64,000 bases of DNA from Litomosoides sigmodontis (GCA_963070105.1 OY718804.1:7671817-7735816), one strand, 5' to 3'; shown: positions 19,920 through 34,100, counted from the stretch's first letter. Numbers and translations: made by a program. The notes: generated by a model not told the origin, from the letters alone.

Positions 19920-21073
19920 AAATCGTTGGTGAGCCTCATGTACAAATTATGAATTGATTTTGAGATAAAAAAGTTTTTACCAGATGGTCTGCAGTTTATC
20001 CTCGCTTAACTGCACTTTAACTGCATAAATTGTGTGATCAACTGCACACAACTGTAACTGCACACTTTAAAGAAGAGTTACAGGAAGTTAGCCCACTGTA
20101 ACTGCACACTTTAAAGAAGAGTTACAGGAAGTTAGCCAATGAGGTTATTAAACAACAAAACCATAAAAACCCATCAGCGCTACTAATGAAGTGATATGAA
20201 AATTTTTCATGTCAGAATGTTTCATGTTGATAGCACTTAGCGACGTTGGTAATGGACTATGTTTAATCTCATATTTTAATGATGATCTGCGTTTCATTTT
20301 AGTGAGTTTTCCAAGCTCCTTTAGATCTGTCATTGGCGTATCAAATGGTGACTTATCTCTTCTCATTGTTTTAGTTTCAAAATAATGTGAGGGCTTCATT
20401 TAAGTCCAGTAAAAGTTTTATACGGTTGCTTTACAATGCAACGGAAAGTAGGTAATACAATTCCAGTCATATGTCTGAATAGTGATGACAAAATAATAAA
20501 AATAATGATAAACTGGTAATCACAATGATAGTGTGTTTTATAGTTTTGTAAACAGTTCTAGAAAGAATCTTGAAGGAAGTAACTTAAAAGGATTTGTGAA
20601 TATAAGTTCTTTTTTATTCGACTGGAACGATTCTGTATCTCAGACGGTTTCTATAGAATTTTTTTCTGGGTTGCGTTAAGAGAAGAACGTTTTATAAATA
20701 GAGATAGAAAATGATCTCTTACCTTCAAGTAGTTTAACCTAGGAGACATTTTATAAAAATTGGAGTTTTATTGATGTTAACTTTATATTTCCCTAGAAAA
20801 TTTTCTACTTTTGCAGAAAAAATAGACAAGGAGTTCGCTACTTAGTAGACGCCGATAAGGAGATTGGAGGACAATTTTAACAATAGAATAAACAATGTGA
20901 AATAAAAAGCCCTTAAAAAAATTGCTTATAACAAAAGTGCAGCTTTAAGATCGGCAGGACCAAAGCGTTAAATTTCGAAGTGAAATATTCATGGCATTTA
21001 ACCACGAGTGCATTTCGTCTTTTCTATCCGCTGCCATTAGAATCCTGAAAGCGAATGTACATGAACTCAGTGC
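19920..21073. other. Convergent intergenic region, cul-2 / anillin
   Basis: No gene established. It contains a 44-bp tandem duplication (20051-20138), a minus-strand ORF of 83 codons at 20148-20399 (Lys/Ser-rich, ATG-initiated, no family), and several plus-strand splice-like signals at 20403-20880, including a TTTTGCAG acceptor near 20818 followed by a 20-codon open frame. I could not assemble these into a consistent gene. Confidence 0.4.
20051..20138. repeat. 44-bp tandem duplication
   Basis: Two copies of a 44-bp unit beginning ACTGTAACTGCACACTTTAA, identical except for the last two bases. More degenerate ACTGCA-containing words lie just upstream (20010-20050), suggesting repeated slippage or unequal exchange in the 3' flank of cul-2. 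Confidence 0.9.
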
Positions 21074-24000
21074 TTACTCGATTGCTAGAACTGCAAGACT
21101 TTCCATAATTTTACGAAACCCACTACTACCCGACTTCAAAGATCTCCCTTTCTCCCCCTTCGACCGACTTTCCGGATGGATATCCATTAGAAAACGTTTG
21201 CCAAGTAGCCAAATAGTAATTCTGCTTCCCTGACATTTCGATCACAGAAAATAAAAACGCTGATTGCTGACTTTTGGGTATTTCCAAAATTGGTAGGTTC
21301 GAGCTCTTCAAATGTCCTACCAATTCACGATATCACAACTTCTAATGTTGCCCCTTTCGTTACTTGTAATAATCTCTAGTCCTCTTCGAAACATGTTACA
21401 TGAAGAAAGGAAATTCTCGTAAGTTAAACCTTATTCTATCTGGCTTTTGTGAACAGTTGCCAGGTAGCCAGACATCGATTTGCATTGAGTTTGGATATGG
21501 ACAACGTTCCACGGGAATAGGTTTAATTTCGTTGCATGCGCATGTTCTCAAGTCAATGCTCACTACTGGCATCTATAATATCGAACTAACATTTCAAGAC
21601 CCTACTAATCAGCCAACAGCAACAGTAAATGAAATAAAATACATTTTATAACTTGTTAATTTAAATCCATGGATGCTGTTTTTTGAGCTCAAATACGCAC
21701 AATAAATTTAGCATTAAAGTTACTTTAGTGAGAAGCAATCTACGAATTTTTAAATGAAAGTTCTAACTTTTATGCTTTCATCCTCAGGGTATCTCCAAAA
21801 TCGCAGCTGACCATCCCAAAGTACACACCAGAATCGAGTCCAGGAAGCAATGTTTTCAACTGGCTGATATAAACTCTGCAGCAAAAATATCCCATGGTTT
21901 AACTTCCAAAAGTCGACATTGCACGAGGCTTTGTGGTTGTTAGAAAAGAAAAAAAATGTGAGTTGCAAAAATCACATGAAATTATAAGTTACCGTAAGCA
22001 CGAGAAAAATTGAAAAACTAAGTCAAGTATCATTTTCAAATCTTTCAAAAAATTTTCAAGATGTCTAGTTCTGCTTACTTTGTAAAATGTAGAGGCAAGT
22101 GAAATGCAAACTCTAGACTATTCGGGACACTTAGAAACGCCCCTACAATAAGAAAGTTTTCATTTCGAAAGAGCCAAATTTTAGGTCAATAAATTGCTCA
22201 CCAAAAAGCCTTTGTAGCCAACTGTACCACAGTCTTCTGCATAACAGCGAACTTTCATTTCGACAACTCCATCAAGTGGATAAAGAGTATCAGAAAGATG
22301 AAATCTAGTTTTGTTAACACTACTTATGTTAAGAGATAAATGGCCTACACGCTGGAACGATGGGTCTATTACCGCTGACGGTCCACCGAGCGAAACCAGT
22401 CCTAAAATGGTGACAAAAAAAGACTCTTTCTCTTGAAATGGCACGTAAGCACTGTGTTAATATCACAGTTAAAAAAATGATAGAAAAATCAAATCCGAAC
22501 TTTTTCAGTAACTTTCAACTATCGACAATGATTCTTAAAGATTAGACCTTATTTAGTAATAATATGCATTTAGTAATAATATGAAAGCTACGAATAACAA
22601 CCTGGTGAAAGCATAGATTTCTGTGATTTTTTTAATGAGTTACCACCTTTAATATGATATTTGGTTTCATGGCGCAAGAGTTCTCGTCGCGTTCTCTAAA
22701 ATATTATAAAATAGAATTTAGTTCTAAAAGCAAGAAACACGAGTGCTGTACTACGACCACCGCAGCATTTGATTTGACTACTGTATCTCTAAACTAACTC
22801 AGAATTCGAATGAAGTTATTTTCTGTGCTATCACTGAAGAATAAACGTATTATGAATGAAGCAGGAAGGCATCGAAATTTCATCGATATGAAAGTTTCGC
22901 TGCATAATGTATATGAAATAAAAATCTAAGCAGTAATCGAATCCGATATAAAAGTCCGTTTAAAAAGTGCAAATAATAGAGTTTTCGGAAAATACGAGAT
23001 ATCCCAAAACAACTTACGAGGGCAAAAATTTCGAGTGTACAGCTGAAATCATGAGGAAGTGAACGAAATTGGATATAGTGTGGAAATTCAAGTCTTCCTG
23101 AACAAATGCCTTCATCACTAGTCGTCAAAATTGTATGGTGAACTGTTTCTTCATTTCGTATCAGTACAATAAAGTAGAATAACAGTTGATCTGAAAAACT
23201 AGCTAAAAGCCGGATATTTATTCCTTCCGCATGTGAGTCTGTTATGTTGATTCTGTTCACTTACACCATTAATGAATTAGCTTAATTCGTCAAGCAAATT
23301 GTGTTTTTATATTCATTGTATTCTGCTGTAAATGGCCTATTTATCGCACCGTTACAACACTTTCATTTTGATAAAGGACCTAACTCTCAAATTTTAAGCA
23401 GAATTCAACAGTCACCATCTCACCATCATGATAATTAATATGTCCGTTGACAAAATCACGCATAAGTTTCACTGAAATATCCGAAAATGTTAAATTTCCT
23501 TTTGGACCATCTGAAATGGAATGGAGACCTCCTGTTGCATGTTTCTGAATTAATCTATCAAGCACAAAAATCAAAGCACGCCTTCGCTCGGTAGCAATCA
23601 GAAGTGCTCGCTGTGCATCAACCTGAAAAAGAATATAGATTAATGATGAAGTCAAATAAATCAAAATAAATTCCGTGGGAAGATCTAGCGTATGTAAATG
23701 TCATACTCAAAAGTTAAAGCAAAATATGTGCGATAAAAGAAGTGAGATAAAGGAGGGAAGATGGTGGAGTGGAAATAGGACTTAAATGGTTGTTTTGAAG
23801 AAAACAAAATCATATAATTCAGATCTTCATTTATGATACCAAACTGTAAAAAAGCCACCGATCTTAACAACACTCCTCTAAATTGATGTGCAACTCATAT
23901 TATTCCCTTTCGATTTCGATCATGCTGTATACACATTTCTTTTCAGTCCATCTCATAACACACTATTTCAAGAAAGTTTTTCAACTGAATTTAATCAGCT

Positions 24001-27000
24001 TTCTATAACTTTAATAACCACAATATTTCAATGGTTTCACCAACTTCCTCACGACTTCCTCTGAACTCTTGTGTACTGTGGCAAAATGACAACGCCCGCG
24101 ATGCTTGGACAATTTGCTCTTGCTGTACACTGATTGCTTTTTCTAAACGTGCTCGCTCGACTTCGAAATTTATGTTTGTCTTTGATTTAGCATGAGTGAG
24201 AGCAGTGGCACTATTGAACGGTAACGGGGTAAACTGCCTAAAAAATTAAGTTTTTTTTTTCAAATCTAAATTTTAAGAAATTTCCTGGACGTAATCACCT
24301 CCCACTTTAATAAAAAATGAAGTCCGCTACTTCATTCTATGTTTTTTATCTAAAAAGGAGAATACATTCCATAAAGTATTTTCAATATGAAATAGCTCTC
24401 CATTTGTTTTACACTCTCTATTTACATCATGTTTTATTAAGCATGTACTTCTTTGAAAACGTTGTAGTCTGACGTATAATTTAAACCGAGATTTTTTGCA
24501 GAGAGAAATGTAGTGATGGCTATTGAGCCAATACCAATAAGTGAAAACAAAATTTTTACTTAGCACTTTTGTAGGATTTTCTAACTTTTGAATAAAATGT
24601 CTTGTGATTTTGAATTAGTCATGAAAAGGTTTGCAAAGGAATATGAAAAAGTTCTAAAGTTACCCAAGCATTACTGTCTCACTCCCAGATCGATTTTCTT
24701 TCTCTTTCTTTCGATAAAAAGAAACTGAATGTGCCAATGGAGCCACTGCTAAAAGAAACCGTATGCGTCATGTGCTAATTATATGAAAACAGTAAAAATC
24801 AAAATAAGAATGGAATTAGTAGAATCAATATTTGCTCGTTTAATTTTTGTATGTATACAAATTATTGTATTATATAAAGTATAACATTTTTGAGAATGCA
24901 GAAAACATACCCTCAGCATTTTCATGGTCCGTCAATACCGTACTTGGAGAGGATAAAGTAGTTCGGATTTCAGGAGTGCTGAGAATAGCTGACATGAGAG
25001 AGGAATTTCTATCTGGTGTCTGCAAAAAAGTTCAGCTTGTGCAATAAGCGCTAAATTTACAGCTCAACATTTAAGAGAAGCAATATTACCGCTTATCATT
25101 GTATTTCAGTATCACCAAGTTACGATTGTATTACTGGTTAACACGTTGATTTCTCACTGTTAAAGTGCTTAACCCTGTATTATCACATCGCATTACCATA
25201 ATGATACTTTTAAACGGCAAATCGGTTCTCTGGAAACAATTCCTTACTCGATTAATGAACTGAAAAGCGTCGTCAATAAGCTGATTAGGTTCGTTGTTAC
25301 TTCTGCAGGAAATATTCGCTTTGCTTATTTCTTCTTGAAGAACACTTTGTTCCTTGTTATATGTAAATCCTCGAAGGGTATTTTCAGTGGGCTCCTAAAA
25401 GATGCAACCGAGTGTTCCTCTGCAGAAAATTGCTTTCCTCCACATAAAATCAATCAAAATTTATCATTTCCCATCAATGTAAATAGCAATGACTATATAT
25501 CTTCATGAGGGATAAATAAATCTCAGTTCTGAAATTTTTGTTTGCATGCGATCGCAATTATTTTCTTATATGTTGATTGTGATTACACGATTTCATTTTC
25601 AGCAATTTAACTAAAATCATGTAACTGCGATGAAATAACAGGAATAATTCACTAACAATGCAAGAAGTGGAGCAGGCTGACGATATTGGTCGACAATCAG
25701 AAATTTGAACTGGGTCTAAAAAACGTAAAGTAATTTTTTTTGCATTAAAAGTTCTTTTAACATTTTCGCATTTTTATCCATCCACATTGAAAGTTCGATC
25801 CATTGCTGCAAAAAAATTTTAGAAAAAATCACTCTTTGTTTCACAGCATGACTGTGGTCGCACCCTTTCTTGTTTTAATGATTTTGCCATCCGCATAGCT
25901 GCCTGCAAAAGTTCATCTTCCATTTGATCCGGATGTAAAGGAGTACCAGTAGCAGAAGATACCTGAAACTGCTCGCAATTGAACAGATGATAAGTGCATA
26001 AAAAATCCAATTCTTAACAAAAGCAAATTTTTACTTAAATTCGAATCAAAGTCATACTTCTAGCAAACATTTAACGTAAGATGATTATGATTAAAATTCA
26101 TCTCATTTTGCTTACTTCAGCGTTCCGCTTATGAGGTAGAAATAGAAATAAAATAGGACTAGCACACTTCAAGATTTATAAGTAGATGTAAGTAGATACG
26201 GTAGTCAAAAAAGAAGATAAGTTAGAGTGATAACGAAAAATGGCTGCAGTAACCTACTTCCCATCTGTCGCGCAAACTTTTTACGTTTGTCGAGCGAGTG
26301 TCAATTCCAGTATGATCAGACTCTTGTTTCTGAAACATGATAAATATGAAGTGATATAGCAGAAGACTGAATGAAATAAAGCAAATAAGGAACAGGAACC
26401 AACCAAATGAGAATGATGGTGCTCGAATTTCGAAAGCTTAGCAGCAATTTTGGAAGCAACCCTTGTTTTCATTTTTTCTTCACAAATTTTTTGATCAAGC
26501 CTATAAATGAGTTCAACTATTTAAGCATGAGCTTTTCAAAGATTTATGAACCTGAGCTTTATGTTAAAAGATTAATTGCATGATCAGTTGCATGCGATCT
26601 CAAACTCATTAAAAAATTTAAAGGAACAAAAATGCGAATTATTTTTTTCACGTGGTACAGTAACAAATTGCCATTTTTTGAGTGACTTCGAGTTATAAAG
26701 AATTTGAGTTGTACAGAATTTTATAACATTCTGAAATCCATTTACTGGGATTTTATCATTTAGAAAGAAGTGAAGCTCTACCGTTTTGCCATTTGCTTTG
26801 CGTGAGTTAGCTTATCGGTATCAGCTGATACTGTCGGAGTGGCGTTCTTTGAAGCTGTTGTAATTTCATCACTAATGTCATTGCGACTACTTATGCAAAA
26901 AGATCCTGGAAATGCTAAAAGTGTGAAAATATTTTTAGAACAAAATTCTTTTCACCTACTTTCGCTTTTCTTCAGAACAAAATTTTTTTCCCTTACTATT

Positions 27001-29419
27001 CCGATTTCATGTATTCTAAAAATTTGAAACATTGACAAGAATGCTATGACTAAAACATATTTACGTGTGAAAAATAAGATTACCTTGATTTGATTCAGTG
27101 TGATTTTCTTTATCACAACTGTTACCAATCTGTAAAGGTAAAATAGTTTCTATTAAAATAATATAATAAAGAATGATTAAAGTTTTGAATAACTCTCCAC
27201 CGAAGAAACAAACGGGACAAATAAAATCAAGAACTTACTTTTTTTGGAGATTTCGGTAATTCTGTAGTTTTACGCTGCAATGAAACAGTATTAAATTAAA
27301 GATTTCGTCTTGAATAGGCTTCTAAGTCCATCTAAATGTCATTATTCTGAAATAATTTTTAAAGAAAACTTCAAATTTACCCTAAAAAACTTGTGAATTC
27401 CATATTCTTCATTTTCAGAAGAATTATTAGCGTCAGATTCTGAGTGCTTGCTTTCCTCAATCACGTTAGTATCAGATTGTAACTGGTTTTTGTCCGTCGT
27501 TATGTTTTCTTTTGATTGCGTTTTAGCGAGACATCTATCAACTGAAGAATCCTAAAAAACAATAAATTCAAATCGTATTTTATAGTTACAAAATGACGTA
27601 ATCCAAATAAAATGCATTCTTTCTTTATTTTTTTTGCTAGAATATCCCACAGCTCTTGAGGAACGGTATAGAGCCAAACAAAACCACATAATTAATGAAT
27701 TGAAATTTTGATGGTATTTCTTCTGAGTGTGACTGCTTTCTGTCAAAAAACTGCTGTTAGAAAAAAATAGATCACAATCATCCAAATTCATAGTGAAATT
27801 CTCAAAATTTTTCACCATTTAATCAACACACGCCATTAAATCTTGTTAGAAGCTAAGCAATCAAATTAAACTCACGCAGGGTGATGAACAGTTTTCGAAT
27901 AAAGTACCAGTCTCGGCCAACTCACAGACGGATGTCGCAAATCGCAAACGTTTTTCGTTTGCATTAAGTAGCAAGTTTTTCGGTTTTACTGATTCTGGTG
28001 ATTTGTAAACAATTACCGATTTCGCAGTCTTTTCCTGCTCATCTGATTTGTCCAACGATTCATCAGCGTATGCTATCGTCTCATCATCTAGTGTGCATAT
28101 TGGTTTCCCTTCATCGATACGAGGCAAGGAACTAGTGGATAGCTTGCTTATTGAAGCCGATGGGTAATAGCTAACAGTTGGTGCAAATAGTACTGTTGGC
28201 GATATCTGAAAGGAATTCCATAAAACGGATAAAACTCAGATTCAAAATGTATGACCAACATTAATTTATAAATATTAATCGAAAGCAGATGTTCTTAAAG
28301 GCTATAGAACACTGAAATTTAGCTATATGAATATTTGGAACTTTGAGCTTTACATCGAATTGTCTGTAACAATTTTAAGTACCTACATCTGATTAAAAAA
28401 ATATTTTAAACTAAATCGAAGTACTGAAAGGGTAGCAAAAATGCTAAAGTTAGATTACATCACCACCACTTAGACGTGGCGATGGTCCTTTGAGAAATGA
28501 CTCCTTGGAGCGCATAGGTTTCATATCACACTCGAAATTTTCTACATCAGCAGCAAGAGCAGCAAAGCGAGCACGCAGTTTCTCATTACATGATTTGTCT
28601 GGAGTACCGTCATCATTCAACGAATCATAACTTCGCTGAAACAGTACATTTAAGTGGAAATACATCGAAAATGGAAAGTAAGATATGAATCCCAAACAGT
28701 TTTGCATATATACGAATTCGTAGATTATATATCAACAAACATGTTGAGGATCACTCAAAGAAATTCTTTTCATTAGTTCTAGTTCTTCTGTTGGATAGAT
28801 TGAATGAATGCTCTGCTTTCGATTTCTGTTCAATAATGGACGCAATACTGTCGATTCCGTACCGTTCTGCACCAATGATATTTCTAAAAAGTGCTCCAAG
28901 TTTTATTAAAATTACTTGCCAAATATATTTTTTTACATTAATGGAATCTTATCGAACTGCACCTGGTTTGCAATTCAGTAATGCGTTTTCCTTTTCAATG
29001 AGTAACTCTCGCTCTTTTGTACGTTTCATAATTCTCTGAAATTTGCATAAATTGAGGATTTTGCATTTCCAACCGTCAAAAACTGAATAAAATAGATGTT
29101 TGCTTAACAATACATGAAATAAAAGTGAACAAAAACAAAACCAATAAGGCGTTTTTACGACATTACTTCTCCATATGCATATTTTCATGCGAATTCCTTT
29201 TTTTTTCAGCAAAAAATGTGCTTGAAACTAATCCAAACGTAAAATGAATACCCTTACAATATAGATAGATTCCAAGTAAAACATTCAAATTAAGAAAAAT
29301 ATATGGAGGGAATTGATAGGGAACGCTTTCGAAGAACCGAATAATTTCACTGGAATTCAAAGAATCAAATAATAATACGTCAAAAAACTTACAGCCAAAT
29401 CGGGGTCTTCCTCTTCCAT
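21074..29419 (-). CDS. ani-1: Anillin, actomyosin ring scaffold
   Basis: Contractile-ring scaffold linking RhoA, septins and actomyosin. Exons, 5' to 3': 29393-29419, 28963-29035, 28741-28883, 28459-28635, 27876-28205, 27381-27551, 27239-27274, 27084-27129, 26782-26905, 26404-26500, 26258-26329, 25833-25962, 25657-25715, 25248-25394, 24911-25019, 24664-24748, 24045-24237, 23385-23622, 23018-23238, 22647-22695, 22202-22401, 21768-21875, 21430-21572, and tentatively 21074-21221. Phases agree throughout, giving ~1041 aa. The N-terminus has the short basic helix ([10 protein letters not shown]). SLRDRWE lies mid-protein. The anillin-homology domain starts near residue 630 (EEFRGSRE-like block, then [19 protein letters not shown]). 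A PH domain begins near 909 ([14 protein letters not shown]). It could be any ani paralogue; the symbol is a best guess. If the last exon is wrong, the frame instead stops at 21396. Confidence 0.87.
24445..24521 (+). repeat. Dispersed ~77-bp repeat, copy B
   Basis: Second copy of the block at 16470-16545. It lies within an anillin intron, on the strand opposite to anillin transcription. Its boundaries coincide with those of copy A; flanks are unrelated. Confidence 0.88.
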
Positions 29420-29966
29420 ACTTTATTGGTAGTTTAGCTTTGACTGTTAAATATACTCCTTATAATCTGCAGATTCTAAAATAGATAAGAAATTTATGAC
29501 AGAAGTATTAATAAAAAAATTATAGCCGGGTAAAATTTTTGCTATAAAATAGCAATAATTCAAAACCAATGTGATGTTAATCAACCTCGACGAGGTCAAC
29601 AGCTGCGAATGTACTGATACGTGACTTCTGGAAAAACTCTTTAAATCTTTTAACAAAACTATGGTTGGCAACATCATCATCATTCATCGAGGGATCTTAG
29701 TCGCATACTTATCATGCGTTTAATGCCACGGAATATGATAAGGTATTTTACTATTTTGTAGTAAGTTATTCTAAGCAAAATTTTCCTCGATGAATCACAT
29801 TATCCTAGGTTTCGTTATGTGTCATTATGACCAAATATAATCTTGGATGTTATTACATTATCACGACTTTGTCTGATTATATTACCTATAACAATTACAT
29901 TCATTTATATTTGAAAGGGTACACTACTCGTACCGCATACCGTATAAAATATCAGCTAACTAAGGG

Positions 29967-30131
29967 TTAAAATGCAACACGCTGTACTGAACAATTAGAA
30001 CAAAACAGTAATTTTTGTAGAAAATCTCCGCCTGTTACATCCGCCTTTATTTTATATGCCTTATCATTGCAGTGACCTCTCAATTTTCCTGAATTGGACA
30101 CAAATCTAATTAATGATGCAGTGGTGGTCAT
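29967..30131 (-). CDS. Candidate small ORF, unknown
   Basis: A 54-codon ATG frame starting MTTTASLIRFVSNSGKL with a mixed, Lys/Cys-containing remainder. Composition is more balanced than surrounding chance frames. A possible donor (G/GTCACT) sits after codon 18. No domain is recognised. It could be the first exon of a small gene, possibly mitochondrial by its N-terminus, or chance. Confidence 0.25.
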   Translation of the reverse strand: MTTTASLIRFVSNSGKLRGHCNDKAYKIKADVTGGDFLQKLLFCSNCSVQRVAF

Positions 30132-30185
30132 TTCGTCTCGGTCGTTACAAAAAAAAAACCATGGGATAACAAGTGAAAATTTTAG

Positions 30186-30439
30186 AATATTTCTCAATTA
30201 AAGATATCAAGCTCGAAAAAAATAGCGGGCCAGCGAGTAAGCTCACTATTAATGAGAAATCAACGTGTTCGGCAAGAGATTACCATATTGTCTTTTTAAC
30301 TTCTCATAAATTAAGAAATTTAACAAATCACATCCCTGCGGATTTAGAGATGAAGTTAATTGAACAAGCAAACAACGCAAAAATTATTAGCGACCTCATT
30401 GATTGGTACTTCCTCCACATCCCGCCCGTTTCAAATTAA
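30186..30439 (+). CDS. Candidate terminal exon of unknown gene
   Basis: An open frame without an ATG at its head follows an AAATTTTAG acceptor at 30185 and runs 84 codons to TAA. It contains ISDLIDWYFLHIPPVSN at its end. A 5' exon would have to supply one base of phase. A short ATG frame at 30118 is a possible but unproven partner. No family is recognised. Confidence 0.3.
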
Positions 30440-31176
30440 AAATATATCGCTCGTTGGGTCCAGTGTGCAACATACAAGTTCATCATTATGTGATTGAATA
30501 AAGAGAAAAGTGGGTTGGTGGTATAGGTTCAGGGATAAATGCCAAGGGGGTTAGCATGTGTGGATGCACGTAACTTTGGTATGAACAGATGGCTTTCAAT
30601 AATCCCTTTTCCTTTATGTTTTCCCATCACTTCCAATTTTTTATTTTTGTTTGGAAAAGAAAAAGAACGGCGGAGAAAGCGAACGGGAGGGAAGAAGTAC
30701 CATTATGAGTTGTTTGTTAAGGCTAACTTGGACTTGCACCTAGGTCGTTTATATCTAGCTTCTTATAACTACCTAGCATTTTAGCAGTTTTATACCATAA
30801 TTTCAGAAGCATTTTCGTTGGGTGTCGCTGAGCGGAAGAATGACGGACCGCATGAAATTGAGCTTCGTTAGAGGCAGCTTTAACCCAACACTATGTGGTG
30901 TTCTGCTTTTAAGTTGCAGGTGTACGAGTTAGATCTCATTGAGATCGTTCGGATGGATAGGTTTTAGTTTTTGCGCGCAAGATTACTGGATATAAAAGTT
31001 TTCTAGTAAGTGTTAGCGTATTACGTAACGTAATAGATTGGGGGTTAAACAAGCAGGAAGGAGATCTTGGGAAACATTAGAATTTTTTTTTTGCTTCTTC
31101 CTAATTTCATTAGTTTCACTAATAAGTGCGTGACCGGCAGCATTAGGCTTACTTTTGAGCATGGAATGATTCAGTG

Positions 31177-34100
31177 ATGCAAAGTGGAAGTGGAAGCGGC
31201 GCAGGCTCTGATTTGTTCAGCAGTTACGAGCAGCATCCACCTCCTCCAGGTTCACGTCTAGCCCAATATCTGCATGGAAACAGCACCCAGCAAGTGCCGC
31301 GACCTTCTAGTTGGACTAATCGTAAGAATTTAGAATTTTTAAACCACAAACACTTAATAAAACACCTTGATCATTTGACATTAATTGGATGGATTCGATA
31401 TACTGAAATAAAGATCAGATTGCAAAAATGAACACTGTTATATGAATAGACCAAGAACTAAAGCAACTTCTTTTGCCAGATACTACAGAAAAGTTATTCC
31501 GGGCGATATTACTAGATTACGGTAAACTTTTTTAGGGATACCGCCAAACCAAGTGAACATAGCGAGTCCCTATGCCTTCAACAATCATCTTGCTTCGCAT
31601 TCCAACAATGTTAGTTATATCTTTAATTATTTCTCTTTTTATTCTGCGCCTGCGCAATACAGGAAATATGGAACGATTTTCACAAATTCAACGTAATATC
31701 AAGAAATCTAGCTTGGCGAGTTTCGAAGAAGTGTTCCATCTAACGCCAAATGTTAGGGGATAATTAAAAATGTGGTTTACTTTCTATCATGTATTGAGTA
31801 TTGTCACGAGTATTTTTTTAGTGTTCTTTCTGAGGATAAGCATATTAAACTTTCAAAGGCATGATGATATATCATGCTCGTTGAACTTATTGTCTAAAAG
31901 TGATTTTGTAGCTGCCTCAGTTTACGTCATCTTTTGCGGCAATGGGATTAACTGATGAAAAAGAAAATCCATCTTTATCAGCTATGCCTTATGGTTTTCC
32001 AACATCATCGCAACGATCATTCAACTACTGTAAGTACTGCTGATGCCATTCGGTTTGTTTGCGGTTGAGGAAGTTCTATTATAACCGATTGCAATGCATG
32101 AGCTTTATTTAGCAGTGTGATTATGTAAGAAACAATATATTCTGATGGTCACTCATTTCATCGTCATAATTTTCATAATTAGTCATCTGTAACGGAAGTG
32201 TCCATGTATTGAGTAATTTATTTGAATTATTGATTGTCAGCATTTCTTTTGTCTGTTTTTTTATATGATTTCCATGTAGGCATTGAGTATATTGAATTAG
32301 TTTCCACACTTTATTTTGCTTTTTTCTATTCTTATATTTGTTTTTTGAGCTAATGTAACACAAGCGGTCACTGCCTCTCCGATAATTCACGATCCAATGA
32401 GACCAAGTAGTCACATAAGCCAAGAAAGCTGTGGTTCAACTACTGCAAACTATATGGTTTGTTTTTTCTGAAAGAAATTGCAATTAAAGTTTTTCTTGGA
32501 ATGAATAAATGTATGGGATCCCGTATTTCAGTAATTTTGTTTTCCAGCAAGAAAATTTTGGTGGGACAACCTATTTCTTTACGCCATCAACAACAAATTC
32601 TACTGCTGCTGATGGACAGTCTTCTATTCCACAGAAAGACGATCGTATATACGTGGTAAATTCCCTTAATTTCAATTTGTTTAGTCGATAATGTTTATGA
32701 AATTGTATTTGTGGTATATACTTTTAAGATGACTCTTTTTTTTTGCGGTAATTATTTACCCTTCAAAAAATCATCTCTTCTGTTCTCCTGTTTCCTTTTT
32801 AATGATTTTTTTCAGACAACAAATGGTAATTTTGTCTACCATGGCCCATTGCCACACATTGGCAAATACAAATCGCCACGAGGACTTTCATATTTTACAC
32901 CACCTGAACTAAAAATGGTACCAGATTTGTAGCAAAACATTTTATATTTAAATTTATATTCTTGGCATACTGGTGATCCAACATTAAGTGTGAGTACAAA
33001 TATAACAAAGTTATTCCCGCACGGAAGTTTACAAATGTATATACAACTGCTAATATTTGCATTTATCTTTATCTTTGGAATCTTGTTTCAGGAGCTATTG
33101 CAACGACAGCTTGCTATACAGTGTCGCGCAGAACCATCGCTTTATCCTGATATTCCTCAAAATGTAGAATATTTCCAGAATCTTGTTCCACTTGAAAATG
33201 TCAAATTTGTGGGCGGGCATACGGAAAGGGGAATCATCGGGTCACACGTTACAACAGTCTATAAAGCAATCAATGGACGCGATGGAATGCCATACTGTTT
33301 AAGGCGAATTCATAGTAAGTTTAATGATTTCATTAAAAAAAAATAGTGGATTAGGGAGGAGATCTTATTTAATTTTTTTGTTTCTATAAACGGTCATGTA
33401 AAATATGCTAAGTTGTGAGGTAATCCAGAAGTGAGCATGTAGATAAACAAGCTAATCCAAGAATCTAAATATCGGCTTTTTTAAAATTCTTGAGGAACGA
33501 AGAGATTGTTTTTGGAGCTCATAACAATTTGGCATGTGAGCTTGGGTTTTAACCATCTTTTATTATACAGCGTACGACACTGACAACCATTAGATGATTT
33601 TTCATGTTTTCATCTACCACTGCTTTTTGCAGATTTTCGAGTGAATGCTGCGAAACAACTGTCATTGGCTGATAACTGGAAGAAATTAATGCATGTGAAT
33701 GTTGTGCAGCTGAGAGATGTTATACAAACTCGTCAGTTTGGCGATCATTGTAAGTTTTTCTTTTTAGTATCATCCTATTACAAAAAATAAGAAATAACCC
33801 TTTCTTTTGTACCTCATTGAAACTACAAAAACTTAAGGTAATCTTTTATTTTTTCCTGGAGAACATTCACGCATGTTCATTTCTATGTCGTTAAATTGAT
33901 CCGTGAATTTGGAGTGAATATCCAAAAAACCTTGTATCGTTGTGGTTTCACGTGTAAATTGTGTTTATATTGTGTGAGGGATGGAGGAACTGGGCAGGAA
34001 AAAAAAATTAGATGCAACATTTCAGCACTACTATTTGCCTATGATTATCATCCACTTTCGGAAACACTGAAAAATCGACATCTGAACAATCGACTCAATG

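Larger units (their letters stand above)
29420..31176. other. Divergent intergenic region, anillin / pan3
   Basis: Contains the anillin and pan3 promoters. Two small overlapping divergent open frames (30131 to 29967 minus, and 30186-30439 plus) are listed separately. 30440-31176 shows no supported gene; an ATG ORF at 30539-30784 ends in a Lys/Arg-rich run and looks fortuitous. Confidence 0.45.

Noticed and set aside
20991..21233. 80-codon plus-strand ATG frame
   Set aside because: Antisense to the likely last anillin exon; no domain and no neighbouring plus-strand exons.
21400..21651. 83-codon plus-strand ATG frame
   Set aside because: Lies antisense to the anillin PH-domain exon 21430-21572, whose phase and motif match are better.
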